Shown: piece by piece, positions 25,069-36,802 of the stretch
How positions within the stretch are numbered: position 1 is the stretch's first letter
Layout: every line of letters begins with the position of its first letter
Assembly (NCBI RefSeq): GCF_008831285.2
Contig: NC_045139.1
Span: forward strand, 3,170,704 to 3,234,703
Direction: 5' to 3'
DNA: 64,000 bases
Source: Nymphaea colorata
Taxonomy: Eukaryota; Streptophyta; Magnoliopsida; Nymphaeales; Nymphaeaceae
Translations under genes and position numbers: made by a program
The notes under the pieces: generated by a model
Seen by the model: only the letters and a program-made list of their open reading frames with translations
Told to the model about the DNA's origin: nothing
Databases searched by the model: none

Positions 25069-26704
25069 GGAAGAAGGGAATTTTTCCTTCTGTATTTTTT
25101 TCCAGAATTCTTTTCCATGGTAAATTTACCATTCTAATTTCTTCCCTGCCATCAAACAGGGCCTAAGTGTTTATTTCTGTATCTTTATGTATTTCATTAA
25201 TATAATGTAACATTGCGATATTTTCAAAATGTCGATTACAGAGTTTCGCATGGCATTTCCACGATTAAATAATATTTCATTCCGGTTGTTGCCAACAAGT
25301 CTGATCCCATTTAAGATGTGGAAATGATAAACTCTTCTCCGTGAGGCTGATTTTTCTGATTAGAGAGGGAAAGAAACCGATAAGGAGAATCTCTCAGAGT
25401 GGTAAACACCTTGTTCTTCAATCTACCTTGTTTTCTCCTCTCGAGGTCGGTCTTCGATTCCGGAAAAGAGAAATGGGTCCTGATCTCTCATAGAACAACT
25501 GTTCAAGGAAACAGATTTCCTTGGTCATGATGGGGATAGAAACCCCACAAACTTGTGATTTTGAAGTGTAGGGGAAATGCAAAATCTTCTCTAGTTCTCT
25601 TCTTTCTGTTTTCTGTTCCCCTGATTTCTTGTTGATGTTGGGATGTTCTTTTTTATTGGTTTTGTGAATCTTGTTGTCTAGATTTGAATTTTTCTCTCAA
25701 TCCTTACCATTTTCTTAGCAAATCCTGGTTGTTATCCGTGTGTTGTAATCCTACCAATATGTTAATCTGCAGAAGACAGGAATAGCAGCATTGCTGCCTT
25801 ATTTGATTTTCCGAATTTTCTTCTTTCTTTGACTTTAATTAGTCAATATTTTTAATCAAATTGATTCACTAGTAGTTGTGGTTCCTTTTCGATTCACCAG
25901 ACTCAATGAATCTGTTCTTTCCAATTGGATTCAAAAACTGATTTTGGTAGCCTTTCAGAAGTTAGCACTGCTGCTTCTGGATTTTTCAGTTTGGCTCAAA
26001 TGATGATGGAAGTTGATACAATTGTATTTTGAAGGCCTATGAAGTATATTCAGTAAAAGGCAGGTTGATTGTGATTTGTAAAATTCAGGAGGCCAAAGGG
26101 GTTGCGGTTAAAGTAAACAGAATATGCATTTGAATTGTGAAAAAAACAACATTTTGCTCTAGTGGAGATAGTAGTGATTGTTCATTCTGCTTTCTTTGCA
26201 GCAGTAGTTCGCATGGTAATGTTATACCTTCCACCAATGGAATTGATAATTGAGTCCACAAAGATTGTGACTAGATAACATCTGTTGAAGACTTAGATGC
26301 GTCTGCTGTGGAACTTTAAAATTATTCTGGCAGATAGATAGGATGTAGGAGTATGGTCGCATAAATGGGAAATGTAATTCTGGGTTTTCTCCCAATAATG
26401 TACTGTCTTGCTTGGAGGCATTGCCTAAGAAAGCAGCTATGTGTGGATAACCTGTTCCTTGTGAATAGCATTGTGGCTGGTTGAGTGATCGTCTTTTCAC
26501 TTCATATTCATTAGTTAAAAATTTTCTGTTAACTATCATGTTATCAGATAGTCAGAAGTAGGAACAGGATTGAAGGAATGTTAGTTTTACTAACGCAAGA
26601 AAATGGTAGCTAGCCTATGTGAGGTATGTTCAACTAAAGGCACACATGTTGCTTTTTTATGAAATTTCAAGACTTACAATGAGAGGAAATAGCATAGTAT
26701 CGTG

Positions 26705-26850
26705 GGAATAATTACCAGTGGCAGAGCAAAAAAGCTTTGAGCTGAGGGCAATTATAGGAGCTTTGAACCTGGTCCATGAGCATCTCATACAACTGGGCCT
26801 GGCTCGCTATTGAAATTAACTGAGTCTATGTGGGCAGTTGCCCACACATG
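26705..26850. repeat. Palindrome-type dispersed repeat copy
   Basis: The copy begins near GTGGCAGAGCAAAAAAGC and contains TGTGGGCAGTTGCCCACACA at 26,829-26,848. It belongs to the family with the 141 and 44,438 cores. Confidence 0.5.
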
Positions 26851-27434
26851 CCCTCTTATCCAAAAGGGGGAAGGAAAACTTCACATACATGGCAGGTGAA
26901 TGCTATGAGCTAGGCGTAGAAGACAGGGTGTGTCAACAGGCCTAAGTCACATGGGTACCTAGGAAACCCTTGAGTACTAGTGTGCATATGCAGGTACAGG
27001 TATAACCTATAGCAAGACACCTGGGTACATTTTACATTTTTGACAATTTATTTTATTTTATTTTTTAAAAGCAAATTATGCTGTGTTGCTAAGTCACATG
27101 GTATGGGTACGATTCGGGCACAGGTATAGACACAACAACTTTAGAAAATATGGGTACGGGGTTACAGCAGGGTGTACATATATATATATATAAATTGAGT
27201 TGGAAAAAACTAAATCAAGCAAAATTAAGCAGTTTGGATTACTTACATTCTAAGAAGTATCCAAGTGTCCACTTTGGGTACTGGTATGGTGACACGGGTA
27301 TGTGGATCTTACTAAAGTATTCATGTGATTTAACTTTGTTTTTTTTAGCTGCATATGAAATATGAACTATGAATGACATAATTTGAGATACAAACATAAA
27401 TTTGCTTTGATCTTGAATTTTTTGCCCGATATGC

Positions 27435-27536
27435 CTATGTTGTTAAGGCCTCGCCTAGGCGTGGACTAAGCCTGAGTCCACCACTTTGGCAATTGGCACC
27501 TAAGCTGGTGCCTAGGCTCGCCTAGGCGCCAACATG
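27435..27536. mobile_element. Short foldback hAT-like relic
   Basis: TATGTTGTTAAGGCCTCGCC at the left and the inverted match CTAGGCGCCAACATG at the right frame about 100 bases containing several CGCCTAGGCG palindromes. The (A)TGTTGTTAAGGC start is common among plant hAT-derived MITEs. No target duplication was identified. Confidence 0.45.
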
Positions 27537-28064
27537 CCTAGTCCATGAGAAAGTGAAAAGTCTCCTTCCCTTTCAATTAAAGATTTTTAATTGAGTATAT
27601 ATTGTTATGTACTTTATGTTGTATTGATTACATGTTTTTATCTATTTTTATATTGATTGTGTTGTTATATGTTTACTGTTATATATATGTATACTGTTAG
27701 TGAAATGGTCTTCCATGGAGTGGATACAAGGATAATGCTAGGAATGATATGGCATATTTACAAAATCCTTTTACTGGTAAGGCAGTCATTGATGGGATTC
27801 ATACATCCTTGAAGGACTTCCTGCCTCTCTCTCTCACTCACTCACACTACTTTGTATGAGCATCTTTTTTTAATTTGTGTCCTACATTTAATTTCTTTTG
27901 TCTCCTGAATTTTCTTTTACCTGTGTTCTTCAGCCGTTTTCGTGATTTGATAGTGAAAATATCTACTGAATTCCTGCTTTCCTGTTCTCTACTTATAGTT
28001 AGTCTTCTATGTGTATTTGATATTCCCAGGGTATTCAAGTTTGAAAATTTAAATTCAACTCAAC

Positions 28065-30097
28065 ATGGAAGAAGCTAAAGCTCCCCTTGCTAATGAGGAA
28101 CAATTAGATAATGGTGAGTACTGTCTGTCATGGTCGTACAGAATAATATGTCATGGCTTTCAGTTTGATTACTATAAGCAAAAAGCTGATGAGGCTTTTC
28201 GCAAATATTCTCTCTTTCTCCTCTGTTCCTTTCTCCTTTCCTGTCTTTATGCTTAGAATAATTTAACATTTTGTCTCCCTTTAGTTTTCTGTCCTGGGGA
28301 TTCCTCTATGTATAACCTGCTATCGATCTGTTGTATGCACACAAATGTGCCACCTATGTTGGCTCAACTGCCACAATACAGCATGACGTCTTAGTCTTTC
28401 AGACAATATCAGACTTGCTTTACTAAAATTAGCATAATCGAACAATTGGCTGTCTATTTTTATGGCGTTTGATCTCCATTGTCAACAAGTTAGGTAGCAT
28501 GTGATTGTACATTTATTTACAGTTTGAAAACCAGTTGAATCGCTATTTCTTGCAAACAGGGCATATCAAAAGCACGTAACTTAAAATTTCCTCTATAAAG
28601 GAGTTGCTGGAATATGTACAGTCACTTGGGTGTTTGCTTTCAATCTCAAAAGCACGTATCTCGAAGTTGCCTTCATGAGGAAGTGACTGAAATATCTATA
28701 ATCATATGATTGTTGCATGATTCTCCGTCTCTGTCCCCCCTCCTCCTCTCTCACACACATGCAAAAGCACATGTGGAGCTGAATATTCTCTTTAATCTTG
28801 TTTCCATAAATTTAGTCCAGTTGATTCGGTTTTCACCTTTTCTCCATTGTATTTATTAATAGAAAGAAAAGCACGAGTAAATGCAATCTGGGAGCAGATG
28901 AATGGGAATAAATCTGTTAAGGTGAATCCATCCTCTCTGCAGAAGATCAGCTCTGTATCAAACAGCGTGAAGAGGAAAACATCTCATGTAAGGGTGTTGA
29001 GATCATGCAGCAATTCTATATTTGATAAATACTGTAATAACAGTTATACGATTTTATGTGTGCGTGTATTTGTAGAATTGGATGGTAACTCTTGGCCTGG
29101 GCCCAAAGAAGGAGGCGACTAAGAAGGAAGCACACGTGCCAAAGACTAGCTTGGAGAATGGCTCAAGCGATGAGGCCAAGAGACTTGCTGCTGCGGCTCT
29201 GGCTGCAGCCAAGGAAGTTGCTGTTTCAGCTGCTGGTAGAGGTAAAGTGGAGGTATGGACTTGAGATGTCCTTGCAAGCACTAAATGCAAGTAGTCGACC
29301 ATTAGTATAAGCTGAATCTAATCCCCTCTTGAACACGACCTATATTTTCATAGTTATGTAGTAACTGGTAATCCATACGTGCAAGCTGCTAGGTAATTGA
29401 CCATGTGTTAACAAACGATTTTACATAAAAAGATTATTTGGAAGCTGCAGGATTATTCTTACATGTCTGGATCTTCTAATATGGGGCACAGAGATGGATT
29501 CAACAAATTCCTTTTCCTTTTGGAAGATTCATAATGCTTCTCAGTAAAAGTTTTTGCTCTAGTGCATGGGAACTTCAGCCAATGAATCAAGTCGAAACTA
29601 GTTTTCTTAATCTTCAGTTGACAGCACGAATTTCCTTTTGCATTTGAAACCCATGTGCTGTCCTTAATTCTTTTGTTTGTTTCGACTGGCATCTGCATGT
29701 GATTTGTCACTTCAATGTCATGCAGATCACCGAGGTTCGGAACTTTGCTGGGGAGGAGATTGAGGTGAAGAAGCTTGTCGATGCCAATTCGAAGGAGGCA
29801 TCTGAGAAGTCAAATGCTTCCGCTGCTCCACAATCTGGCCTGGATGCCATTCTTGAACAAATAAAGAAGAAACCAAAACTCAGTGTTCTAGACAAGACTA
29901 AGAAGGACTGGGGGGAATTTAAAGATGAAAACAGGGGCATGGAGGAGGAGCTTGACGCATACAAAAAAAGCTCCAACCAGTATCTTGATAAGGTATCGTT
30001 TCTAGAAAGAACTGACATGCGGGAGTTTGAACGGGAAAGAGAAATTCGATTGGCGTTGCAGGCGAAACGAAGATCTGATGCAAAAGAAGATTTGTAG
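28065..30097 (+). CDS. SWC5: SWC5 / BCNT (CFDP1) family protein
   Basis: Four exons join to 241 codons including the stop: 28,065-28,113, 28,863-28,987, 29,076-29,252 and 29,726-30,097. Junctions are consensus GT-AG and the frame is kept across all three introns. The N-terminal half contains ERKARVNAIWEQMN, typical of plant SWC5, and NWMVTLGLGPKK. An Ala/Lys-rich middle follows. The last exon holds the BCNT-C domain: DWGEFKDENRG (residues about 190-200), YKKSSNQYLDKVSFLERTD and REFEREREIRL. The yeast counterpart Swc5 is a subunit of the SWR1 remodeler that exchanges H2A for H2A.Z, so a nuclear chromatin role is inferred by family. Length (240 aa) is normal. Intron 1 (749 bp) contains a diverged 90 bp tandem duplication. 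The ATG at 28,065 is chosen because the short first exon splices in phase to the conserved exon 2. Confidence 0.92.
28566..28745 (+). repeat. Diverged 90-bp tandem duplication in SWC5 intron 1
   Basis: TCAAAAGCACGTA at 28,566 and 28,656 starts two related segments that share the pattern TT(G/T)CCT(C/T)...A(A/T)GGA(A/G)(T/G)T(G)...TGGAATAT/TGAAATAT. It is intronic and without coding sense. Confidence 0.5.
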
Positions 30098-31169
30098 GTT
30101 GCCTTGTGCCAAATTAGTATGATCATCGTGATTTTGTGCTAGCTTTGACCACAAAATGTGGGTCTTTTCCTGCGACCCGTGATTCTTGTGGAAAAATATT
30201 TAAGAGAAAGAGGAAACTCGGTCCAGGAAGATGGAGAGCATACGCTCAGGGAAGGATGAGGGCCTGTCTTCTCGCACCGCTGTAGTGCATTGTTCAATCA
30301 TTCTGTTTTCTGGGCTGGTGGAGAACTTGCTTGCAATTAACCTATTGAAAAGAAATAGAATCTCTCCTCTCTCTTTCTCTCTCTCACTCTCTCTCCATAT
30401 ATATATATATATATATTCGACAATTCATAATCAATCAATATAGATATAGTTTTTATATTCTTATACATTTTTATATTTACTAAATACATTCATTACACAC
30501 AGAGAGACTAGAATAATTTGTATATGCAAGTTCTCGTCTTATCGTTAAAGTTTGTTTTGAGCTGATTCAATGGCGTAAACGTGTTGTACAAAGGAGAAAC
30601 TCTGTAAATGAGTTCCTTATTTGTGTTTTCCCAAAGAACGTACGTTTTGTCTATAAACTCTGATGTAATATTCTACAATTGGTTTTCAATTAAAAAAAAA
30701 AAAACCATGGTTACAAGTTGAACTCTGTTGACCTAAGTTGATCTCTACTAAACCAACAGTACAAGTTACATCTCAATGGCATGAAGAATCAAAGGTCGGC
30801 ATTAAGAGACACATATAAGAAAACAAAATGAAATGCCTGAATATATGTAGTGCACTTTTAGTAGCTTTGAAAAATTACTCAAAAGACTTGTTTCTAATGT
30901 GAGTTGGAGGTTAACAACCTGCCGTGCAGAAACGATACCCGAAGCTCTCCTTAATTCCCCATGTCTACATGGTTCTGAGCTGCATCTGGTTTCAGGTGGG
31001 CAGTGGGCTACCTTCTGTTCGGTGGATCATCCCTCCCTTTTACAGCATGAAGGAGTAACACTCACAAGAATCAAAGTGAGGATGTACCGTAAGGAGTTAT
31101 TTATGCGCCTTGAGGATGTACCATCTATGGTACCCCATCTAAACAAGTTATTTATGCCCCTTAGGCACC

Positions 31170-31171
<2 letters not shown>

Positions 31172-31218
<47 letters not shown>
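31172..31218. repeat. (GA)n microsatellite
   Basis: An AG dinucleotide run of about 47 bases. Confidence 0.9.
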
Positions 31219-31220
<2 letters not shown>

Positions 31221-34081
31221 AGGTTATTTGATTCGGCCAAACTTGTGGTCTCCGACGAAGATTAAACATAACATCCTCAGTTCCAAACTATGGCTGAGTG
31301 AATTGGTCAGTTATTCGACAAGTGATCCAATTTATTGGTCGATAGGAGATGACCATGTTTCACCCACTCCAAAATGAAAGGGGTGACTGAGGGATCGTAC
31401 CATTTGAGCCTGTTTTTTCATGTTTTTTCGGAGGTATGGAGAAAGCAACAATCAATAGGATTTTCCTAATCTTTCTTTTCCGAAAACGAAAGGAAGAACT
31501 TAAAATTATTTTTCGGTACGGACCAAGAGATTGGATCTAGCGGTAGGAAGAATGCTTGGTATAAATAACTCACTTTTTGGTCTCCAACCTTTCTCAGGAG
31601 TCTATGACTATTCATAGCTACTACCTTGACACCAATGAAGAGTTCGATCCAATGCTTTATTTCTGCCCTAGTTGATGCTGATTCGACATTAGAAGTATAT
31701 TGATTGTTCCTCAATAACCAAATACTTTTTTTTGTAAACAATGTATATTTGATTCTATCTATAAATCTTTTTTTTTAAATTTAAGATATCTTTCGGTGAT
31801 TTATTTTTTTAATTATTTCTAAATATATTTAAAATAAATATAAATATAAATTTTCATTTAAATAAAACGGATAATCCAGCAAATCAGCAGCCTGGCAGAT
31901 TGTGTGCAATTTTTAAATTTTATGACACTGATCAGGTACATGACAGCTCTTGCTTACCATCCAAATGAGCAAAATTATTTATTCATTCCTCATGTGGTAG
32001 GCAACATAACTTTGTCTCTTTCTGGGCAGTCCTTCTGTTTAAAAAAATGAACAGCTCCATCAGATTCCTGAAAATATGAGCCATCACACCTAAATTTAAT
32101 CACAGCTAAAGGTCCATGATAGTCTTTCTTTGGGTTAAACTTATCCTTTCTGGTTTTTTATCTTGCAGGAACGAATCTACATATTTCTTGAATGGTTTTC
32201 AACTTATTAAGTGATACTAATCTAGTTGTTGACAAATATATCTGATTTTTGAGAGAAATCAATGGAAATTAATGAACAGATGGAAAATCTATCATTTTGA
32301 TCACTCCATTCATTCGATCTGAAATTGAACATAACATCAGTTCACATGACAAAAGACATAAAAGATGATCAATAACATAGAATGATGCTTTCCGTGCCAA
32401 AATTTAAGAGTATACTTTGAACCGTTAATTTATATAAAAAGGCCACGGATAGTGAACATGCATCGCACCAGACAAATCTGAGCTTCCAGATGCCCCAGTC
32501 GACCTATTGGGGACAAAATTAGAAAAGTTTGAAAGATTCTACCTGTCCAAGCTATGTGGGTGTAATCACAGGCTTTCCTGAATTGGATTTAGGAGTTATG
32601 AGTTATGAGTTAAAGAAGGTGCTCAAGAGTTTAATACATGGTCTGCGTTTCCAAGAACAATCTAGTGGATGTTTGCATGAATCTCAACTTGTTAATAAAG
32701 AAATCAAAAGAGACACAATTTAATCCGACCACTTGAGCTATTATATACATCATAAGGGATATGGTTACATAATATAGTGAGAGTGTATGAATAAGATAAT
32801 AACTGTGACATGATTTCATAATTGCTCATGCAGCCACTTGAACTACTATATACACGAGTTTATATCATACATAAAAGGGTTACATAGTGGGAAACGGGAA
32901 CACTGCTTCGTGTCGGCAACCATCATTCGATTTTTGTCGGCATCATAGGCAAATCCAAGCATGCAAATCGAAGCTATAGATGTTGAAATAGGGTTAATGA
33001 GGTAAATTGAATGAGTTTTAGGTGAGCATGAGGAGTATTTTATCTTTACCGAGAGCCGAAGCTCTCACTTTTTCCCTCATTCCTTCAAGGTCGCAGACTT
33101 AGTGCTTTTGGTGCTTCAATATTTCCAAGTGATGACTGCCTGCCAGTTCTCCTCTCAATACATTCCTCCAAACTTCTTGTCTATCGAAGTCAATTCGATT
33201 GGACTTTGAGTGGCCGACCAAAATATTCAAAAAAGGTTGGATATGAAAAAAAAAAGATTTAACATTCTGATTACAAAATCAGATCGGATTTAGATTTAAA
33301 AAATATCTAATCGGATTCATATTTGGTTAGAAATAAATATCCAATCAAACTCAAGTTTGGATTAAAAGTTAATTTCAACTAAGTATCCTAGATCCCATAT
33401 CCATTGTGGAAGTCGGCTTTTAACATATAATAACGTGGTTAGAATTTAAGGGTAGTTGAAAGTCATATTTGGATTGGATTCGGTTGGAACTTAATAAGAT
33501 TCAGATACAATAAATTTTTCTTCTTTCTTTCTTATTTGAATCCGAATATGTGAACATCTTATAAATCAAATACCATAAAAAACACATACTATTTGAATTT
33601 ATCCATTGACATCCCTATTCTTGTCTTATGTACAGGTTTTGGTAAATATTCTAGTTAGTTCCATGATTTGGGGCCCAAAATGGGTTGGACACCAAATGAA
33701 GCCCACTCTGCAGAGGTTCAAACTTTGTTTTCAAAAGCATGTTATTACATCAGCATGGCAACTTCTGATTACAATATGCATGTGAAATTTAATAAGGAAA
33801 TTTTTGTTTCTTTAGAGTGAAGATAGCAACGCAGATCTCAGTCCAGGCTGGTGCGGATTGTATTTTTTGCTTGTTGAACTTGCCTATAAGTAAGCTCTTC
33901 CCTCTCTTACATTCTCCTTAACCCTTCTCTTCTCTTCCTTGCATCCACCATGAGTCTGTGCCTGCAAGAAATTCTACTACCATATTTGTACATGTGTGTG
34001 CATTTTGTGTGGTGAAAAGAGAGAGAGAGGGAGAGAGAGAGAGGGGGAGAGAGAAAGATTTGGTTCAAGATGAGGCCAAGC

Positions 34082-34225
34082 AGATCTCTTCTGTCCATTT
34101 CAGAATGGTTTCTCTGCCGATTCTTGCTGCTGACCCTTTGAGATATAGCTCCGTTGGAGTTTGAGGCGATGGAGCTCTCTTCTGTCCATCTCAGGATGGT
34201 TTCTCTACCGATTCTTGCTGCTGAC
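34082..34225 (+). repeat. Tandem duplication, 90-bp period
   Basis: The segment TCTCTTCTGTCCATTTCAGA through CGATTCTTGCTGCTGAC at 34,085-34,136 recurs from 34,175 with only a few changes. The period is divisible by three, but neither copy belongs to a recognisable protein. Confidence 0.75.
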
Positions 34226-36377
34226 TCGTTCGTCTGTCAGCTTCTCCTTTAGGTTCGTCAGTGGAAAATCTGTCGATCGAACGATGCAGGAGCGAGGTCT
34301 GGTAGTGGTCTTCTTGGCTTGGACTGAAGGGAGCTCCCTCCATCTGGTGCCAACCAAAGACTGTCATGTTCTTTGAATTCTCTGACATGGTTCTCATCCA
34401 ATCTGCAGGTACCACTGCAAGCAAAGAACATATATGGTCGCCAGCAGAACAATCTAAACTCACTGGTAACATATGGTCCAACCAGGTTTTCTGTTTGAAT
34501 TAAACTGATGAATGAGCCAGATTTGGATGCGATACAGTAGCGCAAGTTTTCTGCAACTACAATTCAAAAGCTAAATTTCCATTTGTTAAAAAATTTCAGC
34601 TAGAGATGCCATTATCATCATGTTCAAGAAACAAGAAACATATCTCCAGTCAGTTCTTCGGGTTGCTTATATGAGATTCTATAATTTCTTGACTTTCAGA
34701 AATAATTTTACATCGGTGGATTTGTTTTAGTTTTCATAAATCCCATGCAATCATTACATAAATTGATTTTCACAGGTCTGTCAGTTCTTGGATGAATCAT
34801 GCTGATTTCTCTCTCTCTCTCTGTGTCCGTGGGCCCAAGGAGAAATAATTCATGAGGACATGTTGGTGGGCCTCCTGTTGGTCAAAGCCTTTGAAATCTG
34901 TCCATTTCATTTTCAGTCGCAGCAAAAGATGCTTCTCATAAGCATTAAACTTGGGTAATGTGTACTTGGTGGCATTCATAAGTTTCTACTGCCATCTGAG
35001 TGGAGTTCTTTGGTCTATTTATCAGATTCTTCACGTACTATCAAGGTGATGATTAAATCCTCTACTTCATATGAGGCTTCATCCACTAGATCATTAAATA
35101 TTTCAACAACCACAACTTGACCTGTACTTTCACTGAAGCAGAAGTAAAGCTATGTCTATTACTTTCTCTGGTTCCTGATCGTATTCCCATGGCACCAGCT
35201 CTCGTTTAAAAGTAATGCTCATGGGAATTGACTCATGAACAACACCAACCTTTTTGGTGCTTCGTTGGTTAATTGATTTGTGTTGTCTTTTGAGCAAATT
35301 TCTTCTGTATTGTTTTAGTGGCTCTTCAAAGACATGAGAAGCCAGCCGGGCCATGGACAAAGTATATGCTTAGCGCTGAAAAAAGGCATGTGCCATTAGG
35401 CAAGAATCTTGGAGTAAAATAGGTCTACGTTGAATAACTAGCCATGAATAACTATTGAGTTTGGTGTCTCCATGATTCCATCACCACTTGTCCAAGCCTA
35501 TGCATAAGCTGGCTCTACTTTGTCCTGTTATCAACCATGATAAAAGTAAGTAGACTGCAGACAATACTTTCATTGTCGGCAAACTTTTGAAGTTTGAACT
35601 CAAATTTTATATTTGATTAGATGCGACCCTTCCCAGATACGAGAAGCCAAATCTCAACGTGGACAGTGGATTTTTTCTTTACTCGTTTTCAGTTCCTGCT
35701 TTATTTTCATTACCAAGGACTTTTAAGTTGGAGGGTGCTATCTTATCCAAGGCCCATTTCACAATCTGTGAATTTCAGGAAGCATGAATTTAAGACCTTC
35801 AACATGCTCTAAATTCATGAATTTCAAGTCAGAGGATAAAGGGAGATAAAGCTTGAGTTTCCAACTAGAAATTGAAAGAAATTGGATGCATGACTTGAGA
35901 TTGACGGAATGGTTAGGAATCCATGGGATTTTGGATCCTTGCTTATAAAATTCTAAGATTTTTAAACTCGATCACCTTGAAACTTAAATTCAAAGTACTC
36001 AAACGCCCCAACGAGGGTAAGTGTAATGAGTCAGGCATCAATTGTCAGATGGACATGGTTCGAGATCTGCACGGTTTTTGAACAATCAGCAAGCAACTAT
36101 GTCTAAACCCAACTATAATTTTCCTGCATAAAATGAAAAAGAAAAATTTTCAGATCCATTCTGTACACTTCAAATCATTCTCATAGTTTCACACATTAAC
36201 GTTCGCGTTTGTGATTGAATAACAAGGATCAAATACTAAGGAGGACAAATTCAGCAGGCTCCGTTTAACTACGCAATGCACAAGGCCTAACAGAAAAAAC
36301 GCAATGTGCACAAAGAGAATTAGCATCTTCCTCTTCTTCAGCTGGTTCATTATCTAAAAATGGCAAAGTGGACATGA

Positions 36378-36599
36378 TTAGCTGCTCAAGTTGGAGAGCA
36401 ATTTCACATTACCAAAAGCTGGAGAAACTTGCTCCCCAATCTCATGGGAGCGGAAACAACCATATAAGTACTCAATCACGAAAAGGACGCCCTTTCCCAA
36501 CTTCGTTTTAAACAAAGAATCATGCCCAGAAAACATAAACAGCAACTGCCCATCAGACTGCCATAGCCTATCCACCAGTATATTGATGCGGGACCGTTA
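36378..36599 (-). pseudogene. Unrecognised ORF remnant downstream of PEX3
   Basis: A minus-strand open frame of about 73 codons has a TAA immediately upstream and contains no ATG near its beginning. It has protein-like composition, with words such as LWQSDGQLLFMFSGHDSLF, GKGVLFVIEYLYGCF and SHEIGEQVSPAFG. It lies about 230 bases beyond the PEX3 stop on the same strand, so it would be in or past that gene's 3' end. I do not recognise the family. It could be a last exon of a lost gene, a captured exon or chance. No clear acceptor site was found. Confidence 0.3.
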
Positions 36600-36802
36600 A
36601 CATAATTTCATCTGGCTTGGAACAAGCAGAGGTAACCCTTGTAACCCATGCTGAACAGAATTCTCATCCACTTCCTAAATATTGTTTGTACATAATTTGG
36701 AAATCAATTTCAGACATTAAGCTTAATTCCAACGTTGCTCAAGGGACTTCATCCACAAATAATGAACTAAATTGAAGCAAAAAATCTAGTAATTTTACCA
36801 TT

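Larger units (their letters stand above)
22982..25163 (+). mobile_element. PIF/Harbinger-like element carrying captured gene exons
   Basis: The left end begins GGCCCCGTTTGATTGTCGGG and the right end, read on the minus strand, begins GGCCCTGTTTGATGGCAGGG. About 22 of the first 29 positions agree as inverted repeats. The element is flanked on both sides by TAA (22,979-22,981 and 25,164-25,166), the 3 bp target duplication expected of the PIF/Harbinger (Tourist) group. No transposase is visible. The first 290 bases inside are GC-rich and CT-rich, unlike the surroundings, and the middle holds two exons of a malic enzyme gene with their splice signals. A second right-end-like sequence lies 97 bases inside the right end. 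I infer a gene-capturing ('Pack'-type) non-autonomous element; a retained local gene flanked by two separate MITEs is less likely. Confidence 0.65.
25167..28064. other. Intergenic region upstream of SWC5 homologue
   Basis: No supported gene. It holds a palindrome-type repeat (26,705-26,850), a region rich in GGGTAC words (about 26,955-27,310) that looks like decayed transposon sequence, and a short foldback element at 27,435. A CT/CA-rich patch at 27,826-27,850 may belong to the downstream gene's promoter. Confidence 0.45.
30098..36377. other. Gene-free stretch between SWC5 and PEX3
   Basis: This begins with the 3' UTR of the SWC5 homologue. Beyond it are AT and GA microsatellites (30,395-30,417, 31,172-31,218, 34,018-34,060), a 90 bp tandem duplication at 34,082 and AT-rich sequence. 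Frames of up to 107 codons (for example at 30,899 and 34,191) lack a domain, have no splice partners and run into simple repeats, so I do not call them. Confidence 0.5.
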
